From: Verrucomicrobiia bacterium
GTDB lineage: Bacteria > Verrucomicrobiota > Verrucomicrobiia > Limisphaerales > UBA8199
DNA length: 64,000 nt
Assembly: GCA_035946615.1 (NCBI GenBank)
Contig: DASYZB010000048.1
Coordinates: forward strand, 1 to 64,000
Direction of reading: 5' to 3'
Shown here: positions 1-8,373 of the stretch, in pieces
How the letters are laid out: each line of letters starts with the position of its first letter
How positions within the stretch are numbered: position 1 is the first letter of the stretch
The notes under the pieces: model-generated
Seen by the model: the letters and a program-made list of their open reading frames with translations, nothing else
What the model was told of the DNA's origin: nothing
The model's database searches: none
Position numbers and translations under genes: made by a program

Positions 1-1
1 C

Positions 2-127
2 GTAACCGAGGGGCTGAACTCGAAAATCCAGAGTCTCAAGTCCGCTGCCCGAGGCTTTCGCAACTTTCACAACTACCGGATTCGTATCCTGTTCTTCTGC
101 GGAAAGCTCAATCTCTACCCACTATGA
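2..127 (+). CDS. ISL3-family transposase, C-terminal end (partial)
   Basis: The window opens inside a gene whose last 41 codons read in frame to the TGA at 125-127. The peptide has the closing pattern of DDE transposases of the ISL3 (IS204/IS1001/IS1165) family: a TEGLNSKIQ motif carrying the catalytic-region Glu, then ARGFRNFHNYRIRIL and a final CGKLNLYP. The rest of the gene lies off the left edge. The family excises and inserts insertion sequences by cut-and-paste chemistry. Its end overlaps the 3' end of the opposite-strand gene by 20 bases, so the element, or a remnant of it, abuts that gene. I could not identify the right terminal inverted repeat, so whether the element is intact is unknown. 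Confidence 0.8.
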   Translation, partial: VTEGLNSKIQSLKSAARGFRNFHNYRIRILFFCGKLNLYPL

Positions 128-830
128 TCCCCGTAGAAACAGTAAGGGGAACACTGTTAATACTGAAGTCTGCGCGGAACACTTCAGCAGTCGTCACGAC
201 AATCGGAACGGAACACATTAAAAACTCTTTGTCAAACCCGATTACCTTAGTGAGCAAACCGGTGTGTCCTTTCATCACCTGATCAAAAGCCTCTTCGACT
301 GTTTCAGTGTAACCGGACCGTTTGTCGCGCTGGATCGCAACTTCGAGATATGAATTGAAAACTAGGCAAGACACATCGCTGGGCCTCGTTATTATTTGAT
401 GATTGGCATTTGTTAAAAACTGCGGTGCATCGAGGCTGGCACTTGGGTTTGATCTTCTTTCGATCACTTTCACGACCTCAAAATGCAATGGCGCTTTCGG
501 GCAATCGCGGTGTTCGTCGAAAAATATCCATCGCTTATAAAGCGGATGGGCGCGCTTGCATTCAATCGCCGCATACGCTCCCTGTTGATAGGCGTTACGA
601 AGCACGATATCAATTCTGGTTTGCGACCCATCGGAAGCGGTGACTGGATACTCTCTTTCAACATATTGCCATTCAGCTGGCGAAATTTTCCACGAAGGTT
701 GAAATTGAAGTGTTGCTTGAACCGCCTGAGAGAATAAGAAACCCTGCTCATTCATTGCGGCGGCGACCATCTCCTCGATGCCTGAAGTGGGAGGCGGTGT
801 TTTAATTGGTTTTGGCTGCTGATTGGACAC
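108..830 (-). CDS. Hypothetical protein with PD-(D/E)XK nuclease-like motif
   Basis: A 240-residue protein. Near residues 70-95 it has an RIDIVL strand, a short spacer and then AAIECKRA. This is the D...(D/E)-x-K arrangement of PD-(D/E)XK nucleases (predicted catalytic Asp, Glu and Lys). No DNA-binding or partner domain is visible and there is no methyltransferase next to it, so restriction activity is not shown. Its last codons run into the end of the opposite-strand transposase gene, so the C-terminus may have been altered by insertion of the element. Start at 830 is the first ATG of the frame. The nuclease fold is inferred from the motif; the biological role is unknown. Confidence 0.6.
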   Translation of the reverse strand: MSNQQPKPIKTPPPTSGIEEMVAAAMNEQGFLFSQAVQATLQFQPSWKISPAEWQYVEREYPVTASDGSQTRIDIVLRNAYQQGAYAAIECKRAHPLYKRWIFFDEHRDCPKAPLHFEVVKVIERRSNPSASLDAPQFLTNANHQIITRPSDVSCLVFNSYLEVAIQRDKRSGYTETVEEAFDQVMKGHTGLLTKVIGFDKEFLMCSVPIVVTTAEVFRADFSINSVPLTVSTGIIVGRD

Positions 831-1220
831 GGGACGATTTAGAATCAGATTATTACAGGGTTTTTAAATCACAACTGCAAACCAAGTTCTCAGTTAAGTT
901 TTTGAGATTATGCTTTCCGATTTCAATCCAAAGACAGACCGGTCTTGAAGAAGCTGGTTCTGGAGTTTTGCATCGGTTCGTTAGCCACCTCGCAGCGAAA
1001 CTCAATGGACGAGAAGCGCGGAAATAGGTGCTGTCGTTCATGGGAAACTCCTGCTTCACGATGTGACTGTCAGACCGACATTCTTCCTCCAAGCACACCA
1101 CCACCCGCAGCCAGCCTGAGCTGACCGCGCAAGATTAGGAAAACCTTTTGGTTAGGGGTCTGGCTACACGGGTTGTGCCAATGGTTGTGCCGAGCCTGCC
1201 GGGGCATATCCTTTGGTAGC
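831..1220. other. Intergenic stretch, no supported gene
   Basis: About 390 bases between the nuclease-like gene and the next small gene. Open frames exist on both strands (for example 853-1104 on the minus strand), but their peptides look compositionally random and lack a good ribosome binding site. A short direct repeat (ggttgtgcc twice, around 1170-1192) lies just ahead of the next gene. I see nothing else in it. Confidence 0.4.
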
Positions 1221-1616
1221 ATGAAAGAACGTCATTCGACAAAGGAGCGAGGTACCATCACAGGCATTGCGGAAACCACGGCTGAGCGCGTGCGTTCGAT
1301 TTGTGAAGATCTTAAAGCGCAGGCTGTTGCGAAGAACGAACAGACCCAACGAAAATTCAGGTATGCTGTTTTGGTAAGGCTATCGAGGATTGAAACCATC
1401 GTGCACATGATCCACGGCGCGCAGATTGTCGAGGCGCAGGGCTTGCGACCTGGATACGAGGAGAGGGCGCGAGAGGCTGTAGGTAATGCCGAAAGGTACG
1501 TTTCGCAGCACACCCATGACCTCTACATGAACATGGTAAGCTTCATTTATGGGAAGGAGGCGGAGCCGGTTGCAAGCCGGGACAGAAGGCAGAAGTGGTC
1601 CGGCTGGGAGATTTGA
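1221..1616 (+). CDS. Hypothetical protein, 131 aa
   Basis: Not recognised. The protein is charged and mostly helical in character, with a basic N-terminus (MKERHSTKERG) and no signal peptide or membrane segment. The frame is open further upstream to 1173, but the peptide before 1221 (MCQWLCRACRG) looks non-coding, so the ATG at 1221 is preferred. Only a weak ribosome binding site (ggtag) precedes it. It may belong to the accessory region that also holds the transposase and nuclease-like gene. Confidence 0.45.
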   Translation: MKERHSTKERGTITGIAETTAERVRSICEDLKAQAVAKNEQTQRKFRYAVLVRLSRIETIVHMIHGAQIVEAQGLRPGYEERAREAVGNAERYVSQHTHDLYMNMVSFIYGKEAEPVASRDRRQKWSGWEI

Positions 1617-2018
1617 TGTCGGCGATCCGCACGGCCTTTGCCGAGTTCGGATCGAACAGCGCCTTCAACAAAAACCCTCTGACAGATTCAGCTCGGAATG
1701 CGATGAAAACGTCCGTCCGTTGCTTCACGTCTGAAAGACCCAATCAGGCTCAACCGCCCGGGACAAACCCCCATCGGCCTGAGCTATTCCTGGTGATGGG
1801 AAAGATTTTGCACACCACCATTTGGTGCCGGCAAGGGGGCCGAAGCGGCCGTTGTGCGGTCAACATACCCGAGCGCCCATATGGGTGCAGTTTGGCCCTG
1901 CGCAACCCGCTGCAACCTGGAAAGTGAGAAAGAAGTGAGAAAGCGCCGAACCGCTTTTGGCGGGCATTTTCGACACTCGATATGCATTCCAGCCCGGCAA
2001 ATAGGCGCTGGAATGAAA
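1617..2018. other. Intergenic stretch upstream of the tRNA pair
   Basis: About 400 bases with no supported gene. Frames on either strand give low-complexity, Arg/Pro-rich peptides. A short perfect hairpin (ggccgaagcggcc, about 1839-1851) is visible. The minus-strand tRNAs are transcribed towards this region, so a 3' processing or termination site is expected here, but I cannot point to one. Confidence 0.35.
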
Positions 2019-2094
2019 TGGTGGGCCCAGAGGGATTTGAACCCCCGACCAAGCGATTATGAGTCGCCTGCTCTAACCACTGAGCTATGGGCCC
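2019..2094 (-). tRNA. tRNA-Ile2 (anticodon CAU, lysidine type)
   Basis: A 76-base cloverleaf on the minus strand with the CCA tail encoded. The acceptor stem is GGGCCCA paired with TGGGCCC. The anticodon arm is GCGA-CTCATAA-TCGC, giving anticodon CAT. The anticodon arm and its surroundings (AGCAGGCGACTCATAATCGC) match the bacterial Ile2 tRNA pattern (E. coli ileX/ileY) rather than initiator or elongator Met. In this class C34 is modified to lysidine by TilS so that AUA is read as isoleucine. The Ile2 call rests on similarity of the arm and is likely but not proven. Confidence 0.9.
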
Positions 2095-2106
2095 CTCTTT
2101 TGAAGA

Positions 2107-2182
2107 TGGAGCCAACGGTCAGAATTGAACTGACGACCCGCGCTTTACGAAAGCGCTGCTCTACCGACTGAGCTACGTTGGC
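2107..2182 (-). tRNA. tRNA-Thr (anticodon CGU)
   Basis: A 76-base cloverleaf on the minus strand with an encoded CCA end. The acceptor stem is GCCAACG/CGTTGGC, the D-arm is AGCTCAGTCGGTAGAGCA, the anticodon arm is GCGCT-TTCGTAA-AGCGC (anticodon CGT), and the T-arm contains GTTCAATTC. It reads ACG threonine codons. It lies 12 bases from tRNA-Ile2 in the same orientation, so the two are probably processed from one transcript. Confidence 0.93.
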
Positions 2183-2321
2183 GCGATATGTTGGGCAACC
2201 AAGAGGCCCAACGACACATGCCTTGCGGCGATGCCCGTACTGATAACAGACCACGCGCGCAGTTGCAAGCGATTGGAGATCGCTGCCAGTACCCTTGCCG
2301 GACGCTTTGCGCGGTAGTTTT

Positions 2322-5300
2322 TCAGTGCACCTGAATGCGGAAGAACCGCGCTGCCTCGGATGGCGTAACCGGGTATGGCGAGGTGGCGCCAACTATGTTG
2401 GTATAGGGCCCCATCACCTGAACAGCGGTTTGGAGCGTGCCTATCGGCCAGGTCAACATCGCCTGGTTTCCCGAAACCGATATTGTAATCGTTACGGGAC
2501 CGGCGTTGGTCACGACGATGTAACCGGCCTCGGTCAGCGTGTTGGTCCCCACCGGTCCGCTGACGGTGAGGGTGACAGTGTTGGTCCCGGTCGCGCCGTA
2601 ACCGTGGGTGAGATTGGTCCCTGTGGTGTTGGTCGTCACTCCATCGCCAAAATTCCAAAAGCGGTTTGTTATCGTGCCTGTCGAGGAATCGGTGAAGCTC
2701 ACCAGCAAGGGCCAGGCGCCGCTCGTCGGTGTTCCTGTGAAAGAGGCCACAGGCGCCACGGCTCCGACTCCCAGCAGCGCATTGGTGCTGCCCCCGCCAC
2801 TGCTGGCGAATACTGCCGCATTGCTGAAGCTCCCGGCGCTGGTGGGCGCAAAGCGCACTACCACATTGCTGCTGCCAAATCCGGGCACTGTAAAGGACGC
2901 GCCCGAGACGACCGCAAATGGCCCAGGCGCCACCGTGACTGTTCCGTTGGTAATCATTAGACCGCCCTCATTGGTGATCACCAGGATGGCTTGCACATTG
3001 CTCCCGACCGCCACCGTCCCGTAATTGATGCTGGCCGGCGATACCACGAGCAGGCCAGGGGTTACAGCCGAACCGGTCACGGTGTTGGTGCTGTTGCCGC
3101 CGTTGCTCCTGAACACCACCACGTTGCTGAAGCTCCCTCCCGTGGTGGGGCTAAAGGCCACCTGCACCAGCCCGGTTTGTCCCGGAGACACAGTGAAGGG
3201 GCTGCCTGCACTAATGCTGAAGGGGGTGGCCGTGGTAGCTGTGCCGTTGAGAGTCTGGCCGCCGTTATTGACGACCTGGAAAATCTTGTTGCTGCTCTGA
3301 CCCGTGATCAGGGAACCGTAAGCCCAACTCGCCGGGCTGAGGGCCAACAAGGCGGGCACATTCGTGACTACAACGTAGCCGGGTCGAGCCAGTGTATTCG
3401 TGCCGACGGGTCCGTTGACCGTCAGGCTGACGGCGTAAGTGCCCACAGCAGCGTACGAATGATTGACGCCGCTTAAGGTTGTGTTGGTTATCCCGCCATC
3501 ACCAAAGTTCCAAAGCCGATTCGTAATAGTACCTGTCGAGGTGTCGGCAAAGCTTACCAGCAACGGAGGCGTGCCGCTGGTCGGGCTGGCTGTGAAAGAG
3601 GCCACAGGCGCCACGGCTCCGACTCCCAGCAGCGCATTGGTGCTGCCCCCGCCACTGCTGGCGAATACCGCCGCATTGCTGAAGCTCCCGGCGCTGGTGG
3701 GCGCAAAGCGCACTACCACATTGCTGCTGCCAAATCCGGGCACTGTAAAGGACGCGCCCGAGACGACCGCAAATGGCCCGGCCGCCACTGTTACGGTTCC
3801 GTTGGTAATCATCAAACCGCCCTCATTGGTGACCACCAGGGTAGCCTGGACATTGCTCCCGACTGCCACCGTCCCGTAATTGACGGTGGCCGGCGATACC
3901 GCGAGCAGGCCCGGGGTCACGGCTGAACCGGTCACCGTGTTGGTGCTGTTGCCGCCGTTGCTTGAGAAAACCACCGCGTTGCTGAAGCTTCCTCCGGTTG
4001 TCGGGCTGAAGGCGACCTGGACGAAACCGGTTTGGCCCGAAGAGAGGCTGAAGGGGCTGCCGCCGCTGATGCTGAATGGGCCCGTAACGGTGGCGGCGCC
4101 ATTAAGAGTCTGGCCCCCATTATTGACTACCCGGAAGGTCTTGTTGCTATTCTGGCCCGTCACCAACGTGCCAAAGCTCAAATTCCCTGGACTAAGCGAG
4201 AGTGCCGGGGGCGTGATGCTGGCCAACAGACCATAGACATTCAAACGATTCGAGAAAGTCGCCAGATACACCTTTCCATTTGCCACGGTGGGCGGCACAA
4301 ATTTCGCGAAATTCCCCACCGCGTCTCGGGCGCTGTTCTGCTGGGAATTCCACAGTTCTCGCGAGACATTTTGCGCGTCGTAGGCGCGCAGAATCCCAGG
4401 TCGTACACTCTGGTTGGCGTCGCCAGTCAACTGATGAGCGGCCCAGACGATGCCGCTGCCGGCGGCTGCGCCGTTGGCGGAGAGGGCGAGCAGGGCGCCG
4501 GGCTGTCCGTTGGGAGCAGCAGTAGGGCTTTGAGCAAAGGCGGGCAAGGTGAACCGCCCCTGTGACCCGTTGAAGACGTATTGCTGAAGGTTGACGGCAG
4601 CGGGCCAGATGTAAGCGCAGGAATTGGCCGGCCCGTCCCACCAAACAGCCCCGCCATGGAGTTCATTGGGTGTGACCGAAAAGTATTGAATAATATTGTC
4701 GTTGGTTGTGGTGGAAGCGGTCAGCCCGCCCATGTTATCGCGGTTGACCAGGTACAGGATGCCTTCCTTGCCGCCTGAGAGCGCCAGCGTCGTGCCTGGG
4801 ATTAACATGAGGCCGCCAGAACCTAGATCGATGTCCCCGTTTTCGAGCGTCTGCCAATTATAAGGCGTGAACCAACTCGTCATCGTCAGATTGGTCCCAC
4901 TGCGCGAGAGCTTCAGAAAGCTCTCGCCGCGATTGGGACCGCCTGAAGTATCCACACTCCCATTGCCCGTCGAGAGGTACAGGTTCCCGTTTGTATCGAT
5001 AGCGGGCGGCTGGCCGCTCATCCAAATCCCGCCGTTGTAACCATTGGGTGTATCATTGAAAACCGCCACCTGTTGCAGTGTGGTTTCGTCATAACCGATG
5101 ACCCAGCCGTGATAGGGCCCATTGTCGCAATGCGATGACCAACTGATATAGACCGTTCCATTAACCAACGCCAGGCCGGGTCGCTGATTCTCCCGGATGG
5201 AATCAAAGGTGACTACCCCTCCGGAACTCCCCGCCCCAGTGCCGGGATAGGTCGCAGTGATAACAACCGGGCTATTGGGCCGATCCAAACCGGTCGCGAC

Positions 5301-7481
5301 ATCCAGCGCATGCAGGCGCTGCACAAAGGTGGTTCCGTTCTCCTTCGTCCTGGCCACCAGATACATTGTGCCAGTCGCCGGATCGATCACCGGCGTGCCC
5401 ACAATCCCCATGTTACCGCTGAAATCCTGATAATTGCCGCCGCAAGCCCCGATGGCGCTTTCGTCTGTATTGGCAGGAGCAACGATGTTGGGCGGGTTGA
5501 TGAAACTGGTGTGCCAATAGGGTGTTGTCACGGTGGAATCGTCGGCATCAAAGGCATACACCGAATCATTGACCGTAACGACAATCACCAGATTATGGAC
5601 CCCTTTGCCCGTTATGAGGACATTGGTCATCACGAGCGGTTGGGCGTAAATCTGATCGTCCACAGGAAGCGTGTAGAGCAACCCGAATTGGTTCGAATTG
5701 ACATTGCTCGTATTCAGAATCGTTTCGTTCAGGTTGCGTCCAGTGCGCTGGTTGTCATTATGGTGCGTGAGCACGGCCACTGCGGATGCTCCCGGAGGAT
5801 TAGTAAGAAGTGTTGTGAATGACTGCGACGGAACGGCCCAGGCGGCCCCAGCCGAGTTGACCGCTGCGGCAGTGAAATAATAGGTCGTATTCGAGGAAAG
5901 GCCGGAGATGGTCTGCGCGAACGAGCCCGATTGCAGCCCAATGCTCACGCTCTGCGCCCAACTCGAGGCGGTGGCGCCGCCGTCGGTCGGCCCATAATAC
6001 AAAGTTACAATGGGCGTATCGTTTCCTGTGGAAAGCACCTGGCCATTGAGGGTGGCCGCATTGGCTTGAATGCCGGAGGCCGGCAGGTTTGTCACGACCG
6101 GCGGGTTGATGGGCAGGGTCTGGAAACTTTGCGATGGGGTGGCCCAGGATGTTCCCGAGGCGTTGACTGCTTTTGCTGCGAAATAATACGTCGTGCCGGG
6201 TGTTAGACCTGCAACTCCTTGGGAAAAGCTCCCCGACTGCGGCCCGAGACCAACGTTATTGGCCCAGGCGGCCGGGGTGGTGCCCCCATCCGAGGGGCCG
6301 TAATAGATTGTGATCGTCGGGGTGGCGCCACCTGTGTTGAGGACCCGGCCGTTCAAAGTAGCGGTGGTCGGTTCAATGGCGCTGGCCGCCAAGTTAGTGA
6401 CCGTGGCTGCGGACGGCACGAAAACAGAAATCGATGCCGAATTGGTGGCCGAGCCGTTGGTGTTGCTGGCCACCACCATCATATTGGTGTAACTGCCTGT
6501 GAGCGGCGGCGTGGTGTAGCTTTGGCCGGAGGCGCCGGCGACGTGCGTGCGGTTGGTGTACCATGAATAGGCGATGGCGCCCGGTCCGTCCGCCAGCGCG
6601 GCAAAGGTCGCAGGTTGGCCCAGGGCCGCGCTCGTGTTGGTCAGGGCCAGGGTAATGACCGGCGGACTCGAGGGCGTATAGACCAGAAAATTGTCCCACG
6701 CATCGATCCCGGCATCCTGAAAGGCTCGGAACGCCGGCCAAACAGGCGAGACCGTCACATCCGTTTGCGCGGTATGACTCAGCACGGTAGAAAAGTTGAT
6801 GAGATTTGTGCCTGGAGTCAGCCCGTCGGAGCCGTAATCGTAAAGTGCGCAACCGGCTGTATAGTTGCCGGAGGCGCCGGAGGTGTTTGTTGCGCTGATT
6901 ACGAACTTATACCATTCGCCTGGAACCACGTTCAGCGTCCCAAGGGTTGTATTGCCCAAGGCATTTGCCGTCCGGTATTGCTCGTATAGGGGCCAAACCC
7001 CTGCCGCGGTCGGGATAAAGCGGTAGCTCTCGAAGGCGACTCCTGCGTTGTTATTGAGCCCGTTGTTATTCACGTTCATGAACCCAAGCTGCACCTTGTT
7101 CACACCGAACTGCGCATTGGCCTTGATGAGCGTCGAGACGACAATCACCGCCCCATTTGTCGAGAAATCCCAACTCCCGGCATTGTAAGCGGCGGTCGTA
7201 TCGGTGCTCTGGAACACACTCACCCCGCGGCTTCCCCCTGCGCCCACGCCATCGCTTTCCATGAAGGAATAACTGCCGCCGTTGCCCCCCACGCCGTTAT
7301 CGTTCCAGGGATTAAAGTTGTTCGTGTACTGGCCGGCGGTGTTGAAGTCCAGAAACGCGGTCTGGCCAGAACAGGCGATGGCGAATCCACACACCAGAGA
7401 AAGAATGGTCAAAAGGCAAGCGCGTTGCGGAAAGTTACACAGGCGAAACGATTGTGAAATCGGGAGGGCTGGCAGGTTCAT
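2322..7481 (-). CDS. Giant secreted multidomain protein (PQQ-like propeller, choice-of-anchor D and PKD repeats)
   Basis: A 1719-residue exported protein. The ATG at 7481 is chosen because it is followed by a basic region and a hydrophobic signal segment ending near CSGQTAF. Approximate order: concanavalin/LamG-like domain (40-280); Ig-like domain (285-355); two fibronectin-III-like repeats (357-560); a PQQ-type beta-propeller (570-1090, with THHNDNQRTG and VYAFDAD motifs); then two copies of a block made of two choice-of-anchor-D (ASH/HYDIN-like) domains and one PKD domain (WNFGDG, about 1095-1370 and 1375-1660). It ends in a short domain with LTWPIGTLQTAVQV typical of verrucomicrobial surface proteins. 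Likely cell-surface or extracellular; the substrate is unknown. The duplicated block is nearly identical at DNA level. No obvious Shine-Dalgarno site precedes the start. Confidence 0.85.
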   Translation of the reverse strand: MNLPALPISQSFRLCNFPQRACLLTILSLVCGFAIACSGQTAFLDFNTAGQYTNNFNPWNDNGVGGNGGSYSFMESDGVGAGGSRGVSVFQSTDTTAAYNAGSWDFSTNGAVIVVSTLIKANAQFGVNKVQLGFMNVNNNGLNNNAGVAFESYRFIPTAAGVWPLYEQYRTANALGNTTLGTLNVVPGEWYKFVISATNTSGASGNYTAGCALYDYGSDGLTPGTNLINFSTVLSHTAQTDVTVSPVWPAFRAFQDAGIDAWDNFLVYTPSSPPVITLALTNTSAALGQPATFAALADGPGAIAYSWYTNRTHVAGASGQSYTTPPLTGSYTNMMVVASNTNGSATNSASISVFVPSAATVTNLAASAIEPTTATLNGRVLNTGGATPTITIYYGPSDGGTTPAAWANNVGLGPQSGSFSQGVAGLTPGTTYYFAAKAVNASGTSWATPSQSFQTLPINPPVVTNLPASGIQANAATLNGQVLSTGNDTPIVTLYYGPTDGGATASSWAQSVSIGLQSGSFAQTISGLSSNTTYYFTAAAVNSAGAAWAVPSQSFTTLLTNPPGASAVAVLTHHNDNQRTGRNLNETILNTSNVNSNQFGLLYTLPVDDQIYAQPLVMTNVLITGKGVHNLVIVVTVNDSVYAFDADDSTVTTPYWHTSFINPPNIVAPANTDESAIGACGGNYQDFSGNMGIVGTPVIDPATGTMYLVARTKENGTTFVQRLHALDVATGLDRPNSPVVITATYPGTGAGSSGGVVTFDSIRENQRPGLALVNGTVYISWSSHCDNGPYHGWVIGYDETTLQQVAVFNDTPNGYNGGIWMSGQPPAIDTNGNLYLSTGNGSVDTSGGPNRGESFLKLSRSGTNLTMTSWFTPYNWQTLENGDIDLGSGGLMLIPGTTLALSGGKEGILYLVNRDNMGGLTASTTTNDNIIQYFSVTPNELHGGAVWWDGPANSCAYIWPAAVNLQQYVFNGSQGRFTLPAFAQSPTAAPNGQPGALLALSANGAAAGSGIVWAAHQLTGDANQSVRPGILRAYDAQNVSRELWNSQQNSARDAVGNFAKFVPPTVANGKVYLATFSNRLNVYGLLASITPPALSLSPGNLSFGTLVTGQNSNKTFRVVNNGGQTLNGAATVTGPFSISGGSPFSLSSGQTGFVQVAFSPTTGGSFSNAVVFSSNGGNSTNTVTGSAVTPGLLAVSPATVNYGTVAVGSNVQATLVVTNEGGLMITNGTVTVAAGPFAVVSGASFTVPGFGSSNVVVRFAPTSAGSFSNAAVFASSGGGSTNALLGVGAVAPVASFTASPTSGTPPLLVSFADTSTGTITNRLWNFGDGGITNTTLSGVNHSYAAVGTYAVSLTVNGPVGTNTLARPGYVVVTNVPALLALSPASWAYGSLITGQSSNKIFQVVNNGGQTLNGTATTATPFSISAGSPFTVSPGQTGLVQVAFSPTTGGSFSNVVVFRSNGGNSTNTVTGSAVTPGLLVVSPASINYGTVAVGSNVQAILVITNEGGLMITNGTVTVAPGPFAVVSGASFTVPGFGSSNVVVRFAPTSAGSFSNAAVFASSGGGSTNALLGVGAVAPVASFTGTPTSGAWPLLVSFTDSSTGTITNRFWNFGDGVTTNTTGTNLTHGYGATGTNTVTLTVSGPVGTNTLTEAGYIVVTNAGPVTITISVSGNQAMLTWPIGTLQTAVQVMGPYTNIVGATSPYPVTPSEAARFFRIQVH
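2610..4200. repeat. Intragenic tandem duplication, about 855-bp period
   Basis: Two copies of a block coding for ASH-ASH-PKD domains, offset by 855 bases (285 codons, so in frame). Similarity is highest at 2737-2931 against 3592-3786, where I count one difference in about 195 bases; the remainder is diverged but alignable. Such identity within one gene points to recent duplication or gene conversion, and the copy number may vary between strains. Confidence 0.85.
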
Positions 7482-7512
7482 TGGGAGGTAGAATGAAGAA
7501 TCTGGTAGTTCT

Positions 7513-7560
7513 TGCTCGTCGGGGGCACGGATGGCAACCGCCACAGTTGCCCGACGAGCA
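7513..7560. promoter_or_regulatory. Nested inverted repeat upstream of the giant gene
   Basis: Perfect 11-base arms TGCTCGTCGGG (7513-7523) and CCCGACGAGCA (7550-7560) enclose a second small palindrome (ggcaac...gttgcc). It ends about 30 bases before the ATG at 7481, so it would lie in the 5' leader of the giant gene's transcript. It could be a regulator site, a leader hairpin or a mobile palindromic repeat; the sequence alone does not decide. Confidence 0.45.
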
Positions 7561-7735
7561 CAAATAGCGTGTCGGGGTTCCGGCGCCGATTTCTCAAGCC
7601 GCAAAGTCAAACAAGTAATGATAATCTATCTTATCACCATGGCTCAAGACGTCAATCTTTTCCGGGGAGTCCTGGGAAATCTGTGAAGACGCGGGAGGAG
7701 AAACTTTTGTTTTAGCTGCGGAAAGCCGCGGATGA

Positions 7736-7783
7736 CCGCGGAAAGGTGCGGAAGAGAGAGGCATGATCCGCGCCTTTCCGCGG
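7736..7783. repeat. Palindromic repeat
   Basis: Perfect 11-base arms CCGCGGAAAGG (7736-7746) and CCTTTCCGCGG (7773-7783) separated by 26 bases. A partial third copy of the motif (gcggaaagccgcgg) lies just to the left at about 7718-7731. There is no T-tract, so a classical intrinsic terminator is unlikely; a REP-like repeat is more probable. Confidence 0.5.
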
Positions 7784-8026
7784 CTATCGGCAGTGAGGTC
7801 CGAGGTTATCCGGGAGTGGAAATCGAACTGAGCCGGAGGGCCGTCGTTTGTTTGGATAAGAATTTTTTTTGGCCGGCATCTGGTTTGGGTCGGCGAGTGG
7901 GGGAGGTGATTTGTGGTTACCATTGGTGACCATTGGTGACAACAGGCGACATCTGGTTACAGAAAGGCTGAGAGGGCCCAAAATGTGGTAGCCAGGGAAG
8001 GGAGAGGGGAGGGGGAGTGTTTAGGT

Positions 8027-8134
8027 GCTACAGGGCGTTACACCGTTACAACCCGCATAAAACCGAGGGGTTTTGAAGATCAGACCGTTACAAGGGCGTT
8101 ACAAATGCGTTACAGGGGGTTACAGGGCGTTACA
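8027..8134. repeat. Array of GTTACA hexamers at helical spacing
   Basis: Seven GTTACA hexamers (starts 8037, 8045, 8087, 8098, 8109, 8119, 8129) and one variant GCTACA (8027). Within the right block the start-to-start spacings are 11, 11, 10 and 10 bases, one DNA turn, and most units are followed by gggcg or a similar sequence. It lies about 240 bases upstream of the SPFH gene. The regular phasing suggests a cooperative protein-binding site, but a degenerate simple repeat cannot be excluded. Confidence 0.5.
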
Positions 8135-8373
8135 GCCGGGTTGTGGATTCATATTGGTGGCGCCTCTTTAAAGAAACGCGAGCCCCCAAAAACGACCTGT
8201 TCGAGGGTGCTGCGATGGCAGATAAGGAGCGCTGGCGAAGGCGGGAAAGAAGAGAAAGGCTGAAGGCTAAGAGGGCGTTTGGAAAGCCTTGTTCAGGTGA
8301 GCAGGATCGGAATTTGTGCTTTCCACCGCCGTTTTGAGGCGCGATGATGCCCTAAAAGCGAAAGGCAAAATCT

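Larger units (their letters stand above)
7482..8373. other. Long intergenic region with hairpins and a short-repeat array
   Basis: About 890 bases without a convincing gene. It holds, in order, a nested inverted repeat just upstream of the giant gene (7513-7560), a second palindrome (7736-7783), a purine-rich tract (about 7995-8020) and a phased GTTACA array (8027-8134). Short open frames cross it but encode repeat-derived or low-complexity peptides. Promoters for both flanking divergent genes should lie here; I could not fix -35/-10 boxes with confidence. Confidence 0.5.

Noticed and set aside
853-1104. 83-residue minus-strand frame
   Set aside because: No binding site, no recognisable domain and unusual residue composition.
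1750-2392. Minus-strand frames across the tRNA pair (peptides with AQWLEQATHNRLVGGSNPSGPT and VAQSVEQRFRKARVVSSILTVGS)
   Set aside because: These are the well-known false translations of tRNA genes; the sequence is explained by tRNA-Ile2 and tRNA-Thr.
2608-4236. Long plus-strand frames rich in Val, Leu and Pro
   Set aside because: They lie opposite the repetitive giant gene and repeat with its 855-base period; codon bias of the real gene leaves the other strand open.
8027-8134. CRISPR array
   Set aside because: The repeated unit is only six bases at 10-11 base intervals with no unique spacers and no cas genes nearby.
8142-8150. DnaA-box-like sequence (tgtggattc) beside the GTTACA array, as a replication origin
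   Set aside because: Only a single partial match, no AT-rich unwinding region and no dnaA or dnaN gene nearby.
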